DNA from: Devosia sp.
Lineage (GTDB): Bacteria; Pseudomonadota; Alphaproteobacteria; Rhizobiales; Devosiaceae
Reading direction: 5' to 3'
Assembly: GCA_016793415.1 (NCBI GenBank)
Contig: JAEUMC010000842.1
Coordinates: forward strand, 1 to 11,110
Length of the DNA: 11,110 nt
The notes under the pieces were generated by a model. That model saw only the letters and a program-made list of their open reading frames with translations, was not told where the DNA came from and did no database searches. Positions 1-6,849 of the stretch are shown here, one piece after another (position 1 is the stretch's first letter; the number at the start of each line of letters is the position of its first letter). A program made the position numbers and the translations under genes.

Positions 1-1245
1 TCCGACGACAAGCTGACTTACGAGTTCAAGATCCGGAAGACCAACTTCTCCGACGGCACGCCGGTGACCGCCGAGGACGTGATCTACTCGCTCAACACCA
101 TGAAGGCCTCTCCGGTCGTCAACAACTCGTCGGCCTACAACGCCGTTACCGCGATCGAGAAGGTCGACGACCAGACCGTCAAGGTGACGCTGTCGCAGCC
201 GAGCCAGAACTTCTGGCGTGGCATGGGCTCGGTCGCCGGGTTGATCCAGCCCGAGCACGCCGCCGGCACGATCGCCACCAACCCGATCGGCACCGGCCCT
301 TATGTGCTGAAGTCCTACACCACCAACTCGACCTTCGAGTTCGAAGCCAACCCGAACTACTGGGGCACCAAGCCGACCATCACCGCTGCCACCGTGCGCA
401 TCGTGACCGACGGCACCGCCGGCCTCAACGCGCTCGAAGCCGGTGAAGTGGACGCCGTTCCGGTGATCACCATCGACCTGTGGGAACAGCTGACCAAGCG
501 TGAGCTCGACAAGAAGTTCACCCTCGTCACCTACCCGCAGATCGGCGAGCCGACCTACGCGGTGTTCAACCAGAAGCTCGATCCGGCGCTGCGCCAGGCG
601 CTTGCCGCGACGCTCGACCGCCAGTCCTACAACGACGCCTTCGGCGCCGCCTGGGGCGCCGAGAATACCTGTACCTTCGCACTGCCCAACCAGCCCTGGT
701 ACTCGCCGGAGAGCCCGGAGACCTGCCCGTACCCGTTCGACTATGAAGGTGCGATGGCCAAGGCGCCGGAATTTGCCTCGACCCCACTGGAATATGCATC
801 GCTGAGCGACGTGCCTGACCTGTCGCTGCCGGCCGACATCATGATCCCGGCCATGCAGGGTGCCGGCTTCAACGTCACCCGCAACGCCATCGACCTCGCC
901 CGTTACAGCCAGCTGATCTTCCAGGGCCGTCCGCCGCAGTTCGACATCACCGTGATGTCGGGCGACGCCGAGCCGACCCAGTGGGCCTGCCCCACCCCGG
1001 ACAAGGCCGGCTGGAGCACCTATTGCAGCGCCGAATACACCCAAGCGCTGAGCGATGCCGACAAGGCGACCTCGGACGAGGAATACCTCGCCAAGATGAA
1101 GGAGGCCGCCGACATCCTGCGCAAGGACGCCGTCATCGTGCCGCTGATCGCCAAGAAGGGCGTCGGCCTGTTCGACGGCGAGCTCAAGGGCTTCCTCGAG
1201 CCGCGCGTCCTCGTCGCGATCGAGATCGGCAAGCTGCACTGGTAA
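1..1245 (+). CDS. ABC transporter periplasmic substrate-binding protein, SBP_bac_5 (DppA/OppA-type), 5'-partial
   Basis: This is the periplasmic receptor that captures the substrate (peptide, amino-acid derivative or similar) and delivers it to the permeases encoded next. The frame is open from base 1, so the start and signal peptide lie outside the window; 414 residues are visible. Near the visible N-terminus is FSDGTPVTAEDVIYSL, a hallmark of SBP family 5, normally about 100 residues into the protein, so the full length should be about 510. Further family landmarks follow: NPIGTGPYVL, NPNYWGTKP, LEAGEVDAVPV and the DPALRQALAATLDRQ segment. There are four cysteines at visible residues 224, 242, 330 and 342. 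Two periplasmic disulphides are plausible, the second resembling the C-terminal disulphide of E. coli DppA. An internal GTG at 64 lies within conserved sequence and is not the start. Family assignment is firm; the ligand is not readable. Confidence 0.95.
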   Translation, partial: SDDKLTYEFKIRKTNFSDGTPVTAEDVIYSLNTMKASPVVNNSSAYNAVTAIEKVDDQTVKVTLSQPSQNFWRGMGSVAGLIQPEHAAGTIATNPIGTGPYVLKSYTTNSTFEFEANPNYWGTKPTITAATVRIVTDGTAGLNALEAGEVDAVPVITIDLWEQLTKRELDKKFTLVTYPQIGEPTYAVFNQKLDPALRQALAATLDRQSYNDAFGAAWGAENTCTFALPNQPWYSPESPETCPYPFDYEGAMAKAPEFASTPLEYASLSDVPDLSLPADIMIPAMQGAGFNVTRNAIDLARYSQLIFQGRPPQFDITVMSGDAEPTQWACPTPDKAGWSTYCSAEYTQALSDADKATSDEEYLAKMKEAADILRKDAVIVPLIAKKGVGLFDGELKGFLEPRVLVAIEIGKLHW

Positions 1246-1268
1246 GTGTAGCCTGAGCAAATAGTGGC

Positions 1269-1295
1269 GAGCCGCCGGCTTAGTGCCGGCGGCTC
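1269..1295 (+). promoter_or_regulatory. Intercistronic hairpin between binding-protein and permease genes
   Basis: A perfect 11-bp stem (1269-1279 pairing with 1285-1295) closes a 5-nt loop, 24 bases after the binding-protein stop and 50 before the first permease start. It is extremely GC-rich but has no following T-run, so it is not a textbook intrinsic terminator. In many ABC importer operons such a hairpin protects the 3' end of the binding-protein mRNA or partly attenuates transcription, so that the binding protein is made in excess over the membrane parts. That role is inferred here from position and structure. Confidence 0.6.
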
Positions 1296-1345
1296 GTGAC
1301 CGGTTTCCCCGGCCCCGAACGGGCCGCTTCGAAGGGTTGAGCTGA

Positions 1346-2293
1346 ATGGCAATTTACGCGCTGCGCAAACTTGCGTTTTTCCTGGGCGCCGTCTTCGTTG
1401 CCTCGCTGGCCATTTTCATTCTCATTCGCGCCGCCGGCGGCAACGTCGCCGCCATCGTTCTCGGCAAGGACGCCACCGCCGAAGCAATCAACGCCCTGGC
1501 GCATGCCTATGGGCTCGATCAGCCGCTGCCGGTCCAGTATTTCAACTGGATCACCAACATGCTGCAGGGCGATCTCGGCCAATCCTTCCGCACCAAGGAA
1601 AGCGTCGCCGACCTGGTCACCGCGCGGCTTTCCGTCTCAGTGCCGCTGGCCCTCTCCGGCCTGCTGCTCGGCCTCATCATCGCCATTCCCGTCGGCACCT
1701 ACGCCGCGCGCAACGTGGGAAAACCTTCGGGCGCCGTGCTGGCGCTGATCAGCCAGATCGGCATCGCTGTACCGGTATTCTGGGCCGGCATCTTGCTTTC
1801 GGTGCTGTTCGGCGTGAAGCTCGGCTGGCTGCCCACCGGCGGCTGGGTCGACTGGCGTGAAAGCCCGATCGGCGCCATCCGCTCGCTGGTGCTGCCGGTA
1901 CTGTCGCTTGGCCTGATCATGGCTGCCGTGCTGATCCGCTATGTGCGTTCCGCCGTGCTCGACGTGATGAACCAGGACTATGTGCGCACTGCCCGCGCCG
2001 TCGGTATGACCCGCACCCAGGCGCTGCTCAGCGTCGGCTTACGCAACGCCGCGCTCCCCATCGTCACCATTGTGGGGCTGCAGATTGCCGAACTGATCGG
2101 CGGCACCGTCATCATCGAGATGGTGTTCTCGCTGCCGGGTCTGAGCCGCATGATCCTCGCCAACGTGGCCGCCCGCGAGGTCATCGTGGTGCAGTCGACC
2201 GTCATGCTGATCATCATCTTCGTCATCTTCGTCAATTTCGTCGTCGACCTGCTCTACGGCGTGCTCGACCCGCGCGTCCGGAACGCGGCGTGA
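1346..2293 (+). CDS. ABC transporter permease, DppB/OppB-type
   Basis: This 315-residue inner-membrane permease is one half of the translocation pore of the importer. It has a first membrane segment at about residues 8-29, then a periplasmic region containing YGLDQPLPVQYFNWI and GDLGQSF, both typical of the DppB/OppB subfamily. Further hydrophobic segments lie near 98-120, 133-157, 180-200, 236-262 and 279-304. The cytoplasmic EAA-type coupling loop, which docks on the ATPases, is seen at about 211-239 (DYVRTARAVGM then LRNAALP). The C-terminus DLLYGVLDPRVR is the standard ending. The ATG is preceded by GAAGGG 9 bases upstream, a modest ribosome site. The length fits the family (about 305-340). 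Confidence 0.95.
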   Translation: MAIYALRKLAFFLGAVFVASLAIFILIRAAGGNVAAIVLGKDATAEAINALAHAYGLDQPLPVQYFNWITNMLQGDLGQSFRTKESVADLVTARLSVSVPLALSGLLLGLIIAIPVGTYAARNVGKPSGAVLALISQIGIAVPVFWAGILLSVLFGVKLGWLPTGGWVDWRESPIGAIRSLVLPVLSLGLIMAAVLIRYVRSAVLDVMNQDYVRTARAVGMTRTQALLSVGLRNAALPIVTIVGLQIAELIGGTVIIEMVFSLPGLSRMILANVAAREVIVVQSTVMLIIIFVIFVNFVVDLLYGVLDPRVRNAA

Positions 2294-2295
2294 GA

Positions 2296-2302
2296 GGGGA
2301 GG
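2296..2302 (+). promoter_or_regulatory. Ribosome binding site fixing the start of the second permease
   Basis: GGGGAGG lies 8 bases before the ATG at 2311. It supports that ATG over the in-frame GTG at 2290, which overlaps the preceding stop codon and has no such site in front of it. Confidence 0.7.
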
Positions 2303-2310
2303 CAGCACAC

Positions 2311-3177
2311 ATGAACACCACCACCGCCCCCACCGTCACCCCGCGCCGTCGTCGCCGCCTCGAGCTCAATGCCTCGCTGGTCGTCGGCGTGGTGCTGACC
2401 ATCGGCTTTCTGGTCATCGCCATCGTTTCGTTCTTCTGGCTGCCCTCGAACCCGAACATCCCCAACATCAAGAACCGCATGCTGCCGCCGGGCACCGTCG
2501 ACCACTGGCTCGGCACCGACGGGCTCGGTCGCGATATCATCGCCCAGTTGATGGTCGGGGCGCGCACCTCGATCCTCGTCGGCGCCGGCGGCGCCACCAT
2601 CAGCCTGATCCTCGGCACCATCGCCGGGTTGGTCGCTGCCGCCTATGGCAAGATCGCCGATGAAACCATCTCGCGCGGCGCCGACATCATGCTGTCGATC
2701 CCCGGCATGGTGACTGCCCTGGTGCTCGCCGCCACCATGGGCTCGGGCGCGCTCACCACCATCTTCGCGCTCACCGCCTTCTTCACCCCCTCCTTCACCC
2801 GCGTCATCCGCTCGGCCGCGATGAGCGTGCTGCAGGAGGATTTCATCACCTCCGCCAAGCTCTATGGCCGTGGCAAGCTGTTCATCCTGGCGCGCCACGT
2901 CATCCCCAATATCGCCGGTGTAATGATCGTCCAGTTCACCCTGTATTTCGCCGCCGGCATCCTCACCGAGGCGGGCCTCTCCTATCTCGGCGTCGGCGTC
3001 ACCCGGCCCTCGATTTCGTGGGGCATGATGCTCAACGAAGCACAGCAGACCGTCGGCATTTCCTCGCCACTCGCCATGTGGCCGGGCCTGGCCATCGTTA
3101 TCGTCGTGCTCGGCCTGAACCTGCTCGGCGACGGGTTGCGCGACGTGCTCGACCCAAAACTGAAGCGGAGGAGCTGA
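2311..3177 (+). CDS. ABC transporter permease, DppC/OppC-type
   Basis: The second pore subunit, 288 residues, pairs with the DppB-like protein upstream. An arginine-rich N-terminal tail (residues 12-16 all Arg) precedes the first membrane helix at about 21-44. The diagnostic DppC/OppC signature HWLGTDGLGRDI is at 66-76, followed by GARTSILVG and a second helix at about 88-112. The EAA-type coupling loop is at about 177-200 (EDFITSAKLYGRGK then HVIPN). AGLSYLGVG at 221-229 and the ending LLGDGLRDVLDPKL are standard. It starts 17 bases after the upstream stop and ends in an ATGA overlap with the first ATPase gene. Confidence 0.95.
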   Translation: MNTTTAPTVTPRRRRRLELNASLVVGVVLTIGFLVIAIVSFFWLPSNPNIPNIKNRMLPPGTVDHWLGTDGLGRDIIAQLMVGARTSILVGAGGATISLILGTIAGLVAAAYGKIADETISRGADIMLSIPGMVTALVLAATMGSGALTTIFALTAFFTPSFTRVIRSAAMSVLQEDFITSAKLYGRGKLFILARHVIPNIAGVMIVQFTLYFAAGILTEAGLSYLGVGVTRPSISWGMMLNEAQQTVGISSPLAMWPGLAIVIVVLGLNLLGDGLRDVLDPKLKRRS

Positions 3178-4169
3178 TGACCTCGGCCAAACCGCACGCC
3201 ATCGAGGTCAAGGACCTCGTCGTCTCCAACGGCGACGTCACCGCGGTGCGCGGCGTCTCCTTCACCATCCCGCAGGGCGGCCGCATGGGGCTGGTCGGTG
3301 AATCCGGCTCCGGCAAATCGATGACGGCGCTGGCGCTGATGGGCCTGTTGCCGATGGGCTGGAACACCCATGGCAACATCCTCCATGACGGCGTCGACCT
3401 CGTCACCCAGTCCGACAAGGCGCTGTCGAGCCGCCGCGGCCGCACCCTCTCGATGGTGTTCCAGGATCCGCTGAGTTCGCTCAATCCGGTCCGCCGCGTG
3501 GGCGACCAGATCAGCTCGGTGATCCGCCGCCACACCGGCGCCGACAAGCGCGTCGCCGAAGCGCAGACCATCGAGCTGATCAAGCAGATGAACCTGCCGC
3601 GCCCCGAGCAACTGGTGCGCGCCTATCCGCACGAGATCTCCGGCGGCCAGCGCCAGCGCATCATGATCGCCATGGCGCTCGCCTGCTACCCGCAGCTGAT
3701 CATCGCCGATGAGCCGACCACGGCGCTCGACGTCACCGTGCAGAAGCAGGTGCTGCGCCTGCTCAACGGCGCCGTCCGCGATCGCGGCTCGGCGCTCTTG
3801 ATGATCACCCACGACCTGCCGATCATCGCCGCCATGTGCGACACCGTCGCAGTGATGTATGCCGGCCGCATCGTCGAAATCGGCCCGGTGCAGGAGGTGT
3901 TCCGCAACCCCAGGCACCACTACACGCGCGGCCTGCTCGACAGCCAGCCGACCATGGACAACATCGCGCTCGACGGTTCGTCGCGCCTCGTTTCCATCCC
4001 CGGCATGGTGCCGCCGCTGCACAGCCTGCCCACCGGCTGCGCCTTCAATCCCCGCTGCCCCGCCGCCAGCGACAAGTGCCGCGAGACCATGCCGGAGCTC
4101 GGCACCGACGGCATCAATGCCGCCTGCTGGCACCCGATCCAGCCCGCGGGCGAGGTGGCCGCGCAATGA
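3177..4169 (+). CDS. ABC transporter ATP-binding protein, DppD/OppD-type, with C-terminal four-cysteine domain
   Basis: A cytoplasmic ATPase of 330 residues that powers import together with the next gene product. Walker A GESGSGKS is at 41-48, the Q-loop Gln at 96, the signature SGGQ at 155-158, Walker B LIIADE at 174-179 and the switch His at 212. The C-terminal oligopeptide/dipeptide domain is present (PTGCAFNPRCP region), with cysteines at 288, 294, 301 and 317 (C-x5-C-x6-C-x15-C). This pattern has been linked to an iron-sulphur cluster in OppD/DppD proteins; here that is by analogy. The ATG overlaps the permease stop as ATGA, with GGAGG 5 bases ahead. A longer in-frame extension back to 3018 lies inside the permease gene and is discarded. 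Confidence 0.95.
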   Translation: MTSAKPHAIEVKDLVVSNGDVTAVRGVSFTIPQGGRMGLVGESGSGKSMTALALMGLLPMGWNTHGNILHDGVDLVTQSDKALSSRRGRTLSMVFQDPLSSLNPVRRVGDQISSVIRRHTGADKRVAEAQTIELIKQMNLPRPEQLVRAYPHEISGGQRQRIMIAMALACYPQLIIADEPTTALDVTVQKQVLRLLNGAVRDRGSALLMITHDLPIIAAMCDTVAVMYAGRIVEIGPVQEVFRNPRHHYTRGLLDSQPTMDNIALDGSSRLVSIPGMVPPLHSLPTGCAFNPRCPAASDKCRETMPELGTDGINAACWHPIQPAGEVAAQ

Positions 4170-5005
4170 GTACCGTGACCCCATTCCCCGCCGATGTCAG
4201 GCCGCTGCTCGAAGTGCGGCAACTGAGCCAGGTTTACAACCTGCGCCGCCAGAAGCTGCTTGGCCCCCGGCCGACGCTCAAGGTGCTCGACAGCATCGAT
4301 TTCTCGGTTCGCCCGGGCGAGGCCGTGGGACTTGTCGGCGAAAGCGGTTCAGGCAAGACCACCCTCACCCGCATGCTGACCGGCGTCGAGCGTCCCGGCC
4401 AGGGCCAGGTGCTCTATGATGGCGTCGACGTCTGGACCGGCGGCGAAGCGCACAAGAAGCTGTTCCGCCGCTCGGTGCAGGTGGTGCTGCAAAACCCGCG
4501 CTCCTCGCTCGATCCGCGCATGCGCGTCGGCACCTCGCTGCTCGAACCGCTGCGCAGTTTGAGGATCGAAGGCGACCACGCCGCCCGGGTGCTCGAAGTG
4601 CTCGACCAGGTCGGGCTCGACAAGAACGCTCTCGAGCGCTTCCCGCACGAGTTTTCCGGCGGCCAGCTGCAGCGCATCGCCATCGCCCGTGCACTGATGC
4701 CAGGGCCAAAGGTGCTGATCGCCGACGAGCCGGTCTCCGCCCTCGACGTCTCGATCCAGGCCCAGGTGCTGAACCTGTTGAAGGACCTGGTGCGCGACCT
4801 CGGCCTCGGCCTCGTCTTCATCGCGCACGACCTCTCCGTCGTCGCCTACACAACCAGCAAGGTCTATGTGATGTCGTCTGGCAAGATCGTCGAAGTGGGC
4901 AAGCCGCTCGACCTGTTCCGCAACCCACAGGCCGAGGCGACACAGGCGCTCGTCGGCGCTGTGCTCAGCGTCGAAGCGGGTCTCGCCGGGAACGCCCTCG
5001 CATGA
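4166..5005 (+). CDS. ABC transporter ATP-binding protein, DppF/OppF-type, short form
   Basis: The second nucleotide-binding subunit, 279 residues. Walker A GESGSGKT is at 58-65, the Q-loop Gln at 109, SGGQ at 164-167, Walker B VLIADE at 183-188 and the switch His at 221. It resembles DppF/OppF in its N-terminal strand region (LEVRQLSQVYNLRR) and in NPRSSLDPRMRVG. It is about 40-50 residues shorter than most DppF proteins. It stops just after FRNPQAEATQALVGAV and lacks the cysteine-bearing C-terminal domain that its partner keeps. The ending is a clean stop overlapping the next ATG (ATGA), so this looks like a natural short form rather than a frameshift. GAGGTGG lies 7 bases before the start. 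Confidence 0.94.
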   Translation: MSTVTPFPADVRPLLEVRQLSQVYNLRRQKLLGPRPTLKVLDSIDFSVRPGEAVGLVGESGSGKTTLTRMLTGVERPGQGQVLYDGVDVWTGGEAHKKLFRRSVQVVLQNPRSSLDPRMRVGTSLLEPLRSLRIEGDHAARVLEVLDQVGLDKNALERFPHEFSGGQLQRIAIARALMPGPKVLIADEPVSALDVSIQAQVLNLLKDLVRDLGLGLVFIAHDLSVVAYTTSKVYVMSSGKIVEVGKPLDLFRNPQAEATQALVGAVLSVEAGLAGNALA

Positions 5006-5763
5006 GCCAGTGCGTCGCCATAACAGGTTCTACCACCGGCATCGGCTATGCCATCGCCGAGGCCTTTGCCCAGGCCGGCGCGCGGCTGGTGATCAACTCG
5101 CACCTCGCTGACGATAGCGGGGCAGCCGCGCGGCTCGGCAAGCTGACCGAATGCCACTTCGTCCAGGCCGATCTCTCGACGGTGGCTGGTGCGCAGGGCT
5201 TCGTCGCGGCGGCGCGCGCGAAACTCGGTCGGCTCGATACGCTGGTCAACAACGCCGGCACCTACCTCGACACCAATTTCGACGATCTCACCGAAGCGGC
5301 GTTCGACCGCACCTTCAATCTCAACGTGAAGGGCTACCTGTTCGCCGCGCAGGCCTTCGTCAAAGGTCTGTCGCCCAAGCAGGAGAACCCGAGCATCATC
5401 TGCACCGGCTCGACCAACTCACTGGCGGCCGAAAAGAACAGCGTCATCTACGATACCAGCAAGGGCGCGGTGCTGATGCTGGTCCGCAACCTGGCGGTCA
5501 CGCTCGCCGAGCGCGGCATCCGCGTCAACGGCATCGGGCCGGGGATCATCGAGACGCCGCTGTCCGCCAAGGGCCTGGCGGCGCCGGGCGTCCGCCCTGC
5601 CCTCGAGCGGCAGATCCCGCTCGGCCGCGTCGGCATGCCCGCCGATATCGGCGGCGCCGCCGTGTTCCTCGCCTCGCCTGCCGCCCGCTACATCACCGGA
5701 CAGATGCTCTATGTCGATGGCGGCATCCTCGCCAACCAGATGTCCTGGGAGCCCCAAGCATGA
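5002..5763 (+). CDS. Short-chain dehydrogenase/reductase (classical SDR)
   Basis: A soluble NAD(P)-dependent oxidoreductase of 253 residues, the typical length of classical SDRs. The cofactor-binding glycine motif TGSTTGIG is at 8-15, NNAG at 83-86 and the active-site Asn at about 108 (LNVKG). The catalytic Ser is probably 137, with Tyr150 and Lys154 (YDTSK), and the C-terminal GQMLYVDGG is at 233-241. The substrate is unknown. Because the gene overlaps the ATPase stop by ATGA and the following gene in the same way, it probably acts on the imported compound or a product of it. There is little Shine-Dalgarno sequence ahead of the ATG, so translation is probably coupled to the upstream gene. 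General SDR annotation is secure; any specific name would be unsupported. Confidence 0.93.
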   Translation: MSQCVAITGSTTGIGYAIAEAFAQAGARLVINSHLADDSGAAARLGKLTECHFVQADLSTVAGAQGFVAAARAKLGRLDTLVNNAGTYLDTNFDDLTEAAFDRTFNLNVKGYLFAAQAFVKGLSPKQENPSIICTGSTNSLAAEKNSVIYDTSKGAVLMLVRNLAVTLAERGIRVNGIGPGIIETPLSAKGLAAPGVRPALERQIPLGRVGMPADIGGAAVFLASPAARYITGQMLYVDGGILANQMSWEPQA

Positions 5764-6209
5764 GTGAACACCTGCGCTACGCCGAAGGCGGCGAGGTCCA
5801 TCTCGATTTCCACGGCGCCACCAACACCACCATCGATTTCATCATCTCGCGCTACGGCGTCGAGGCGATGGACGCGATCTTCAAAAAGGTCGGCAAGGAC
5901 GTCTACCGCTCCATCCATGACGACCTCGTGGCCGGCGATACCGGCCAGTTGGTCCGGCACTGGCGGCATTTCTTTTCCCGCGAGAACTGCGACTACGACA
6001 TCGAGGTCGGCGCCGACGAGATCGTCCTCACCGTCCGCCACTGCACCGCCTGGCATCACGTGGCCAAGCTCGTCGGCACGCCCTCCCGGCACTTCTGCGA
6101 CCAGACCACGCGGACCAATGAGGCGCTGGCCGAAGGCTCACCCTATGCCATCGACACGGAAATCACCGGCCCCGGCGCTTGCCGTCAGGTGATCAGGAGG
6201 CGCGCATGA
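5760..6209 (+). CDS. Small cysteine-containing protein, possibly ATC-hydrolase-like; first of a tandem paralogous pair
   Basis: A 149-residue soluble protein with no signal peptide or membrane segment. It carries cysteines at 77, 95, 113 and 141. ENCD is at 75-78, Cys95 lies in VRHC, FCD is at 112-114, and the last Cys sits in a GPGAC segment. The neighbouring gene product has ENCD and the next two cysteines at exactly the same 18-residue steps, so the two are paralogues despite low overall identity. The layout, with C about 18 residues before a second C followed by Asp, and a final G-x-C near a basic C-terminus, recalls L-2-amino-thiazoline-4-carboxylic acid hydrolase (ATC_hyd) family proteins. 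I make that link from memory and hold it loosely. The start overlaps the dehydrogenase stop (ATGA), with GGGAG about 8 bases ahead. Function is not established. Confidence 0.85.
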   Translation: MSEHLRYAEGGEVHLDFHGATNTTIDFIISRYGVEAMDAIFKKVGKDVYRSIHDDLVAGDTGQLVRHWRHFFSRENCDYDIEVGADEIVLTVRHCTAWHHVAKLVGTPSRHFCDQTTRTNEALAEGSPYAIDTEITGPGACRQVIRRRA

Positions 6210-6691
6210 TCCCGTCCGACCACTTCACCCGCTTCTACAACGAGGTCTTCAAGTTCCTGGAGTCGCAGGGCGAGGACCAGTTGCAGGCTTACTTCCTCGC
6301 CATTTCGAAGAACCAGGAAAAGCACATCCTCGAGTTGATCGAGACCAAGGGTCTCGAGGGCATGGAGGAGTACTGGACCCACATCAAGATCGAAGAAAAC
6401 TGCGACATGGACATCGACCGCAACGAGGATCGCCTCGAATTGCGGATGAATGTCTGCCCGAGCCTGAGCAAGGTCATGGACAACGACGCCGAGCCGATGG
6501 GCCGCTACTGCGACCACTGCGCCGGCTGGATCGGCCCGATCTTCGACAAGACCGGCTATCACCTGGTCTACGACGTGATCGACCGGAAGAAACCGCAATG
6601 CGTCATGCGGGTATTCAAGGACGCGGCCAAGGCCAAGGAAGCCGAAAAGGACGTGAAGCTGCTGATGGGGTGGCCGGGGCACAAGGTCTGA
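6206..6691 (+). CDS. Small cysteine-containing protein, second of the tandem pair
   Basis: A 161-residue soluble protein and the last gene of the transport operon. Cysteines are at 66, 84, 102, 105 and 132. ENCD at 64-67, MNVC ending at 84 and YCD at 101-103 align without gaps to the preceding protein (C-x17-C-x17-C in both). A Trp 9 residues before the first Cys is also shared (EYWTHIKIEENC against RHWRHFFSRENC). Unlike its partner it has a CDHC pair (102-105), which could bind metal or be redox active, and an acidic helical N-terminal half with a Lys/Glu-rich C-terminal helix. The ATG sits in an ATGA overlap with a strong AGGAGG 5 bases upstream, so this product may be made at a higher level than its partner. 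Remote ATC-hydrolase-like membership is possible; no function can be assigned. Confidence 0.87.
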   Translation: MIPSDHFTRFYNEVFKFLESQGEDQLQAYFLAISKNQEKHILELIETKGLEGMEEYWTHIKIEENCDMDIDRNEDRLELRMNVCPSLSKVMDNDAEPMGRYCDHCAGWIGPIFDKTGYHLVYDVIDRKKPQCVMRVFKDAAKAKEAEKDVKLLMGWPGHKV

Positions 6692-6716
6692 GCCGCTCGA
6701 GAGGCTGGTGGCTGTG

Positions 6717-6822
6717 GACCCCCACCCCTGTCCCCTCCCCGCAAGGGGGAGGGAGACCCTCACACTGACATCTCAGTCTGCGTCTACCTCCCCCTTGCGG
6801 GGAGGGATTAAGGGTGGGGGTC
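6717..6822. repeat. Long imperfect inverted repeat between convergent operons; likely bidirectional terminator
   Basis: Arms at 6717-6752 and 6787-6822 are reverse complements at 32 of 36 positions, including an unbroken 20-base block, with a 34-nt spacer. Each arm is itself palindromic (CCTCCCC against GGGGAGG around a 5-nt loop), so either one large cruciform or two separate hairpins can form. It fills most of the 158-base gap between the 3' ends of the two converging operons. This suggests it ends transcription from both sides, although there is no T-run. Similar C-rich/G-rich palindromes are dispersed in many Hyphomicrobiales genomes; membership of such a family is inferred, since only one copy is visible here. 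Confidence 0.75.
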
Positions 6823-6849
6823 AGCCCGCACCGGCGATAGAGATGCGCC

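Noticed and set aside
2290..2310. GTG start for the second permease overlapping the first permease's stop
   Set aside because: The seven added residues resemble no DppC N-terminus, and the added bases contain the ribosome site that serves the ATG at 2311.
2982..4184. Open frame of 400 codons on the - strand across the first ATPase gene
   Set aside because: It is antisense to an ATPase with every catalytic motif in place. Its composition is dominated by Ala, Gly, Asp, His and Arg, typical of a GC-skew artefact.
5151..5759. Upstream extension of the first small cysteine protein to 5151
   Set aside because: It would run out of frame through the whole dehydrogenase gene. The ATGA overlap at 5760 matches the pattern of all neighbouring junctions.
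6692..6849. Possible small RNA or gene in the intergenic gap
   Set aside because: Apart from the inverted repeat there is no promoter-like sequence, no ribosome site with a credible reading frame, and no tRNA-like fold.
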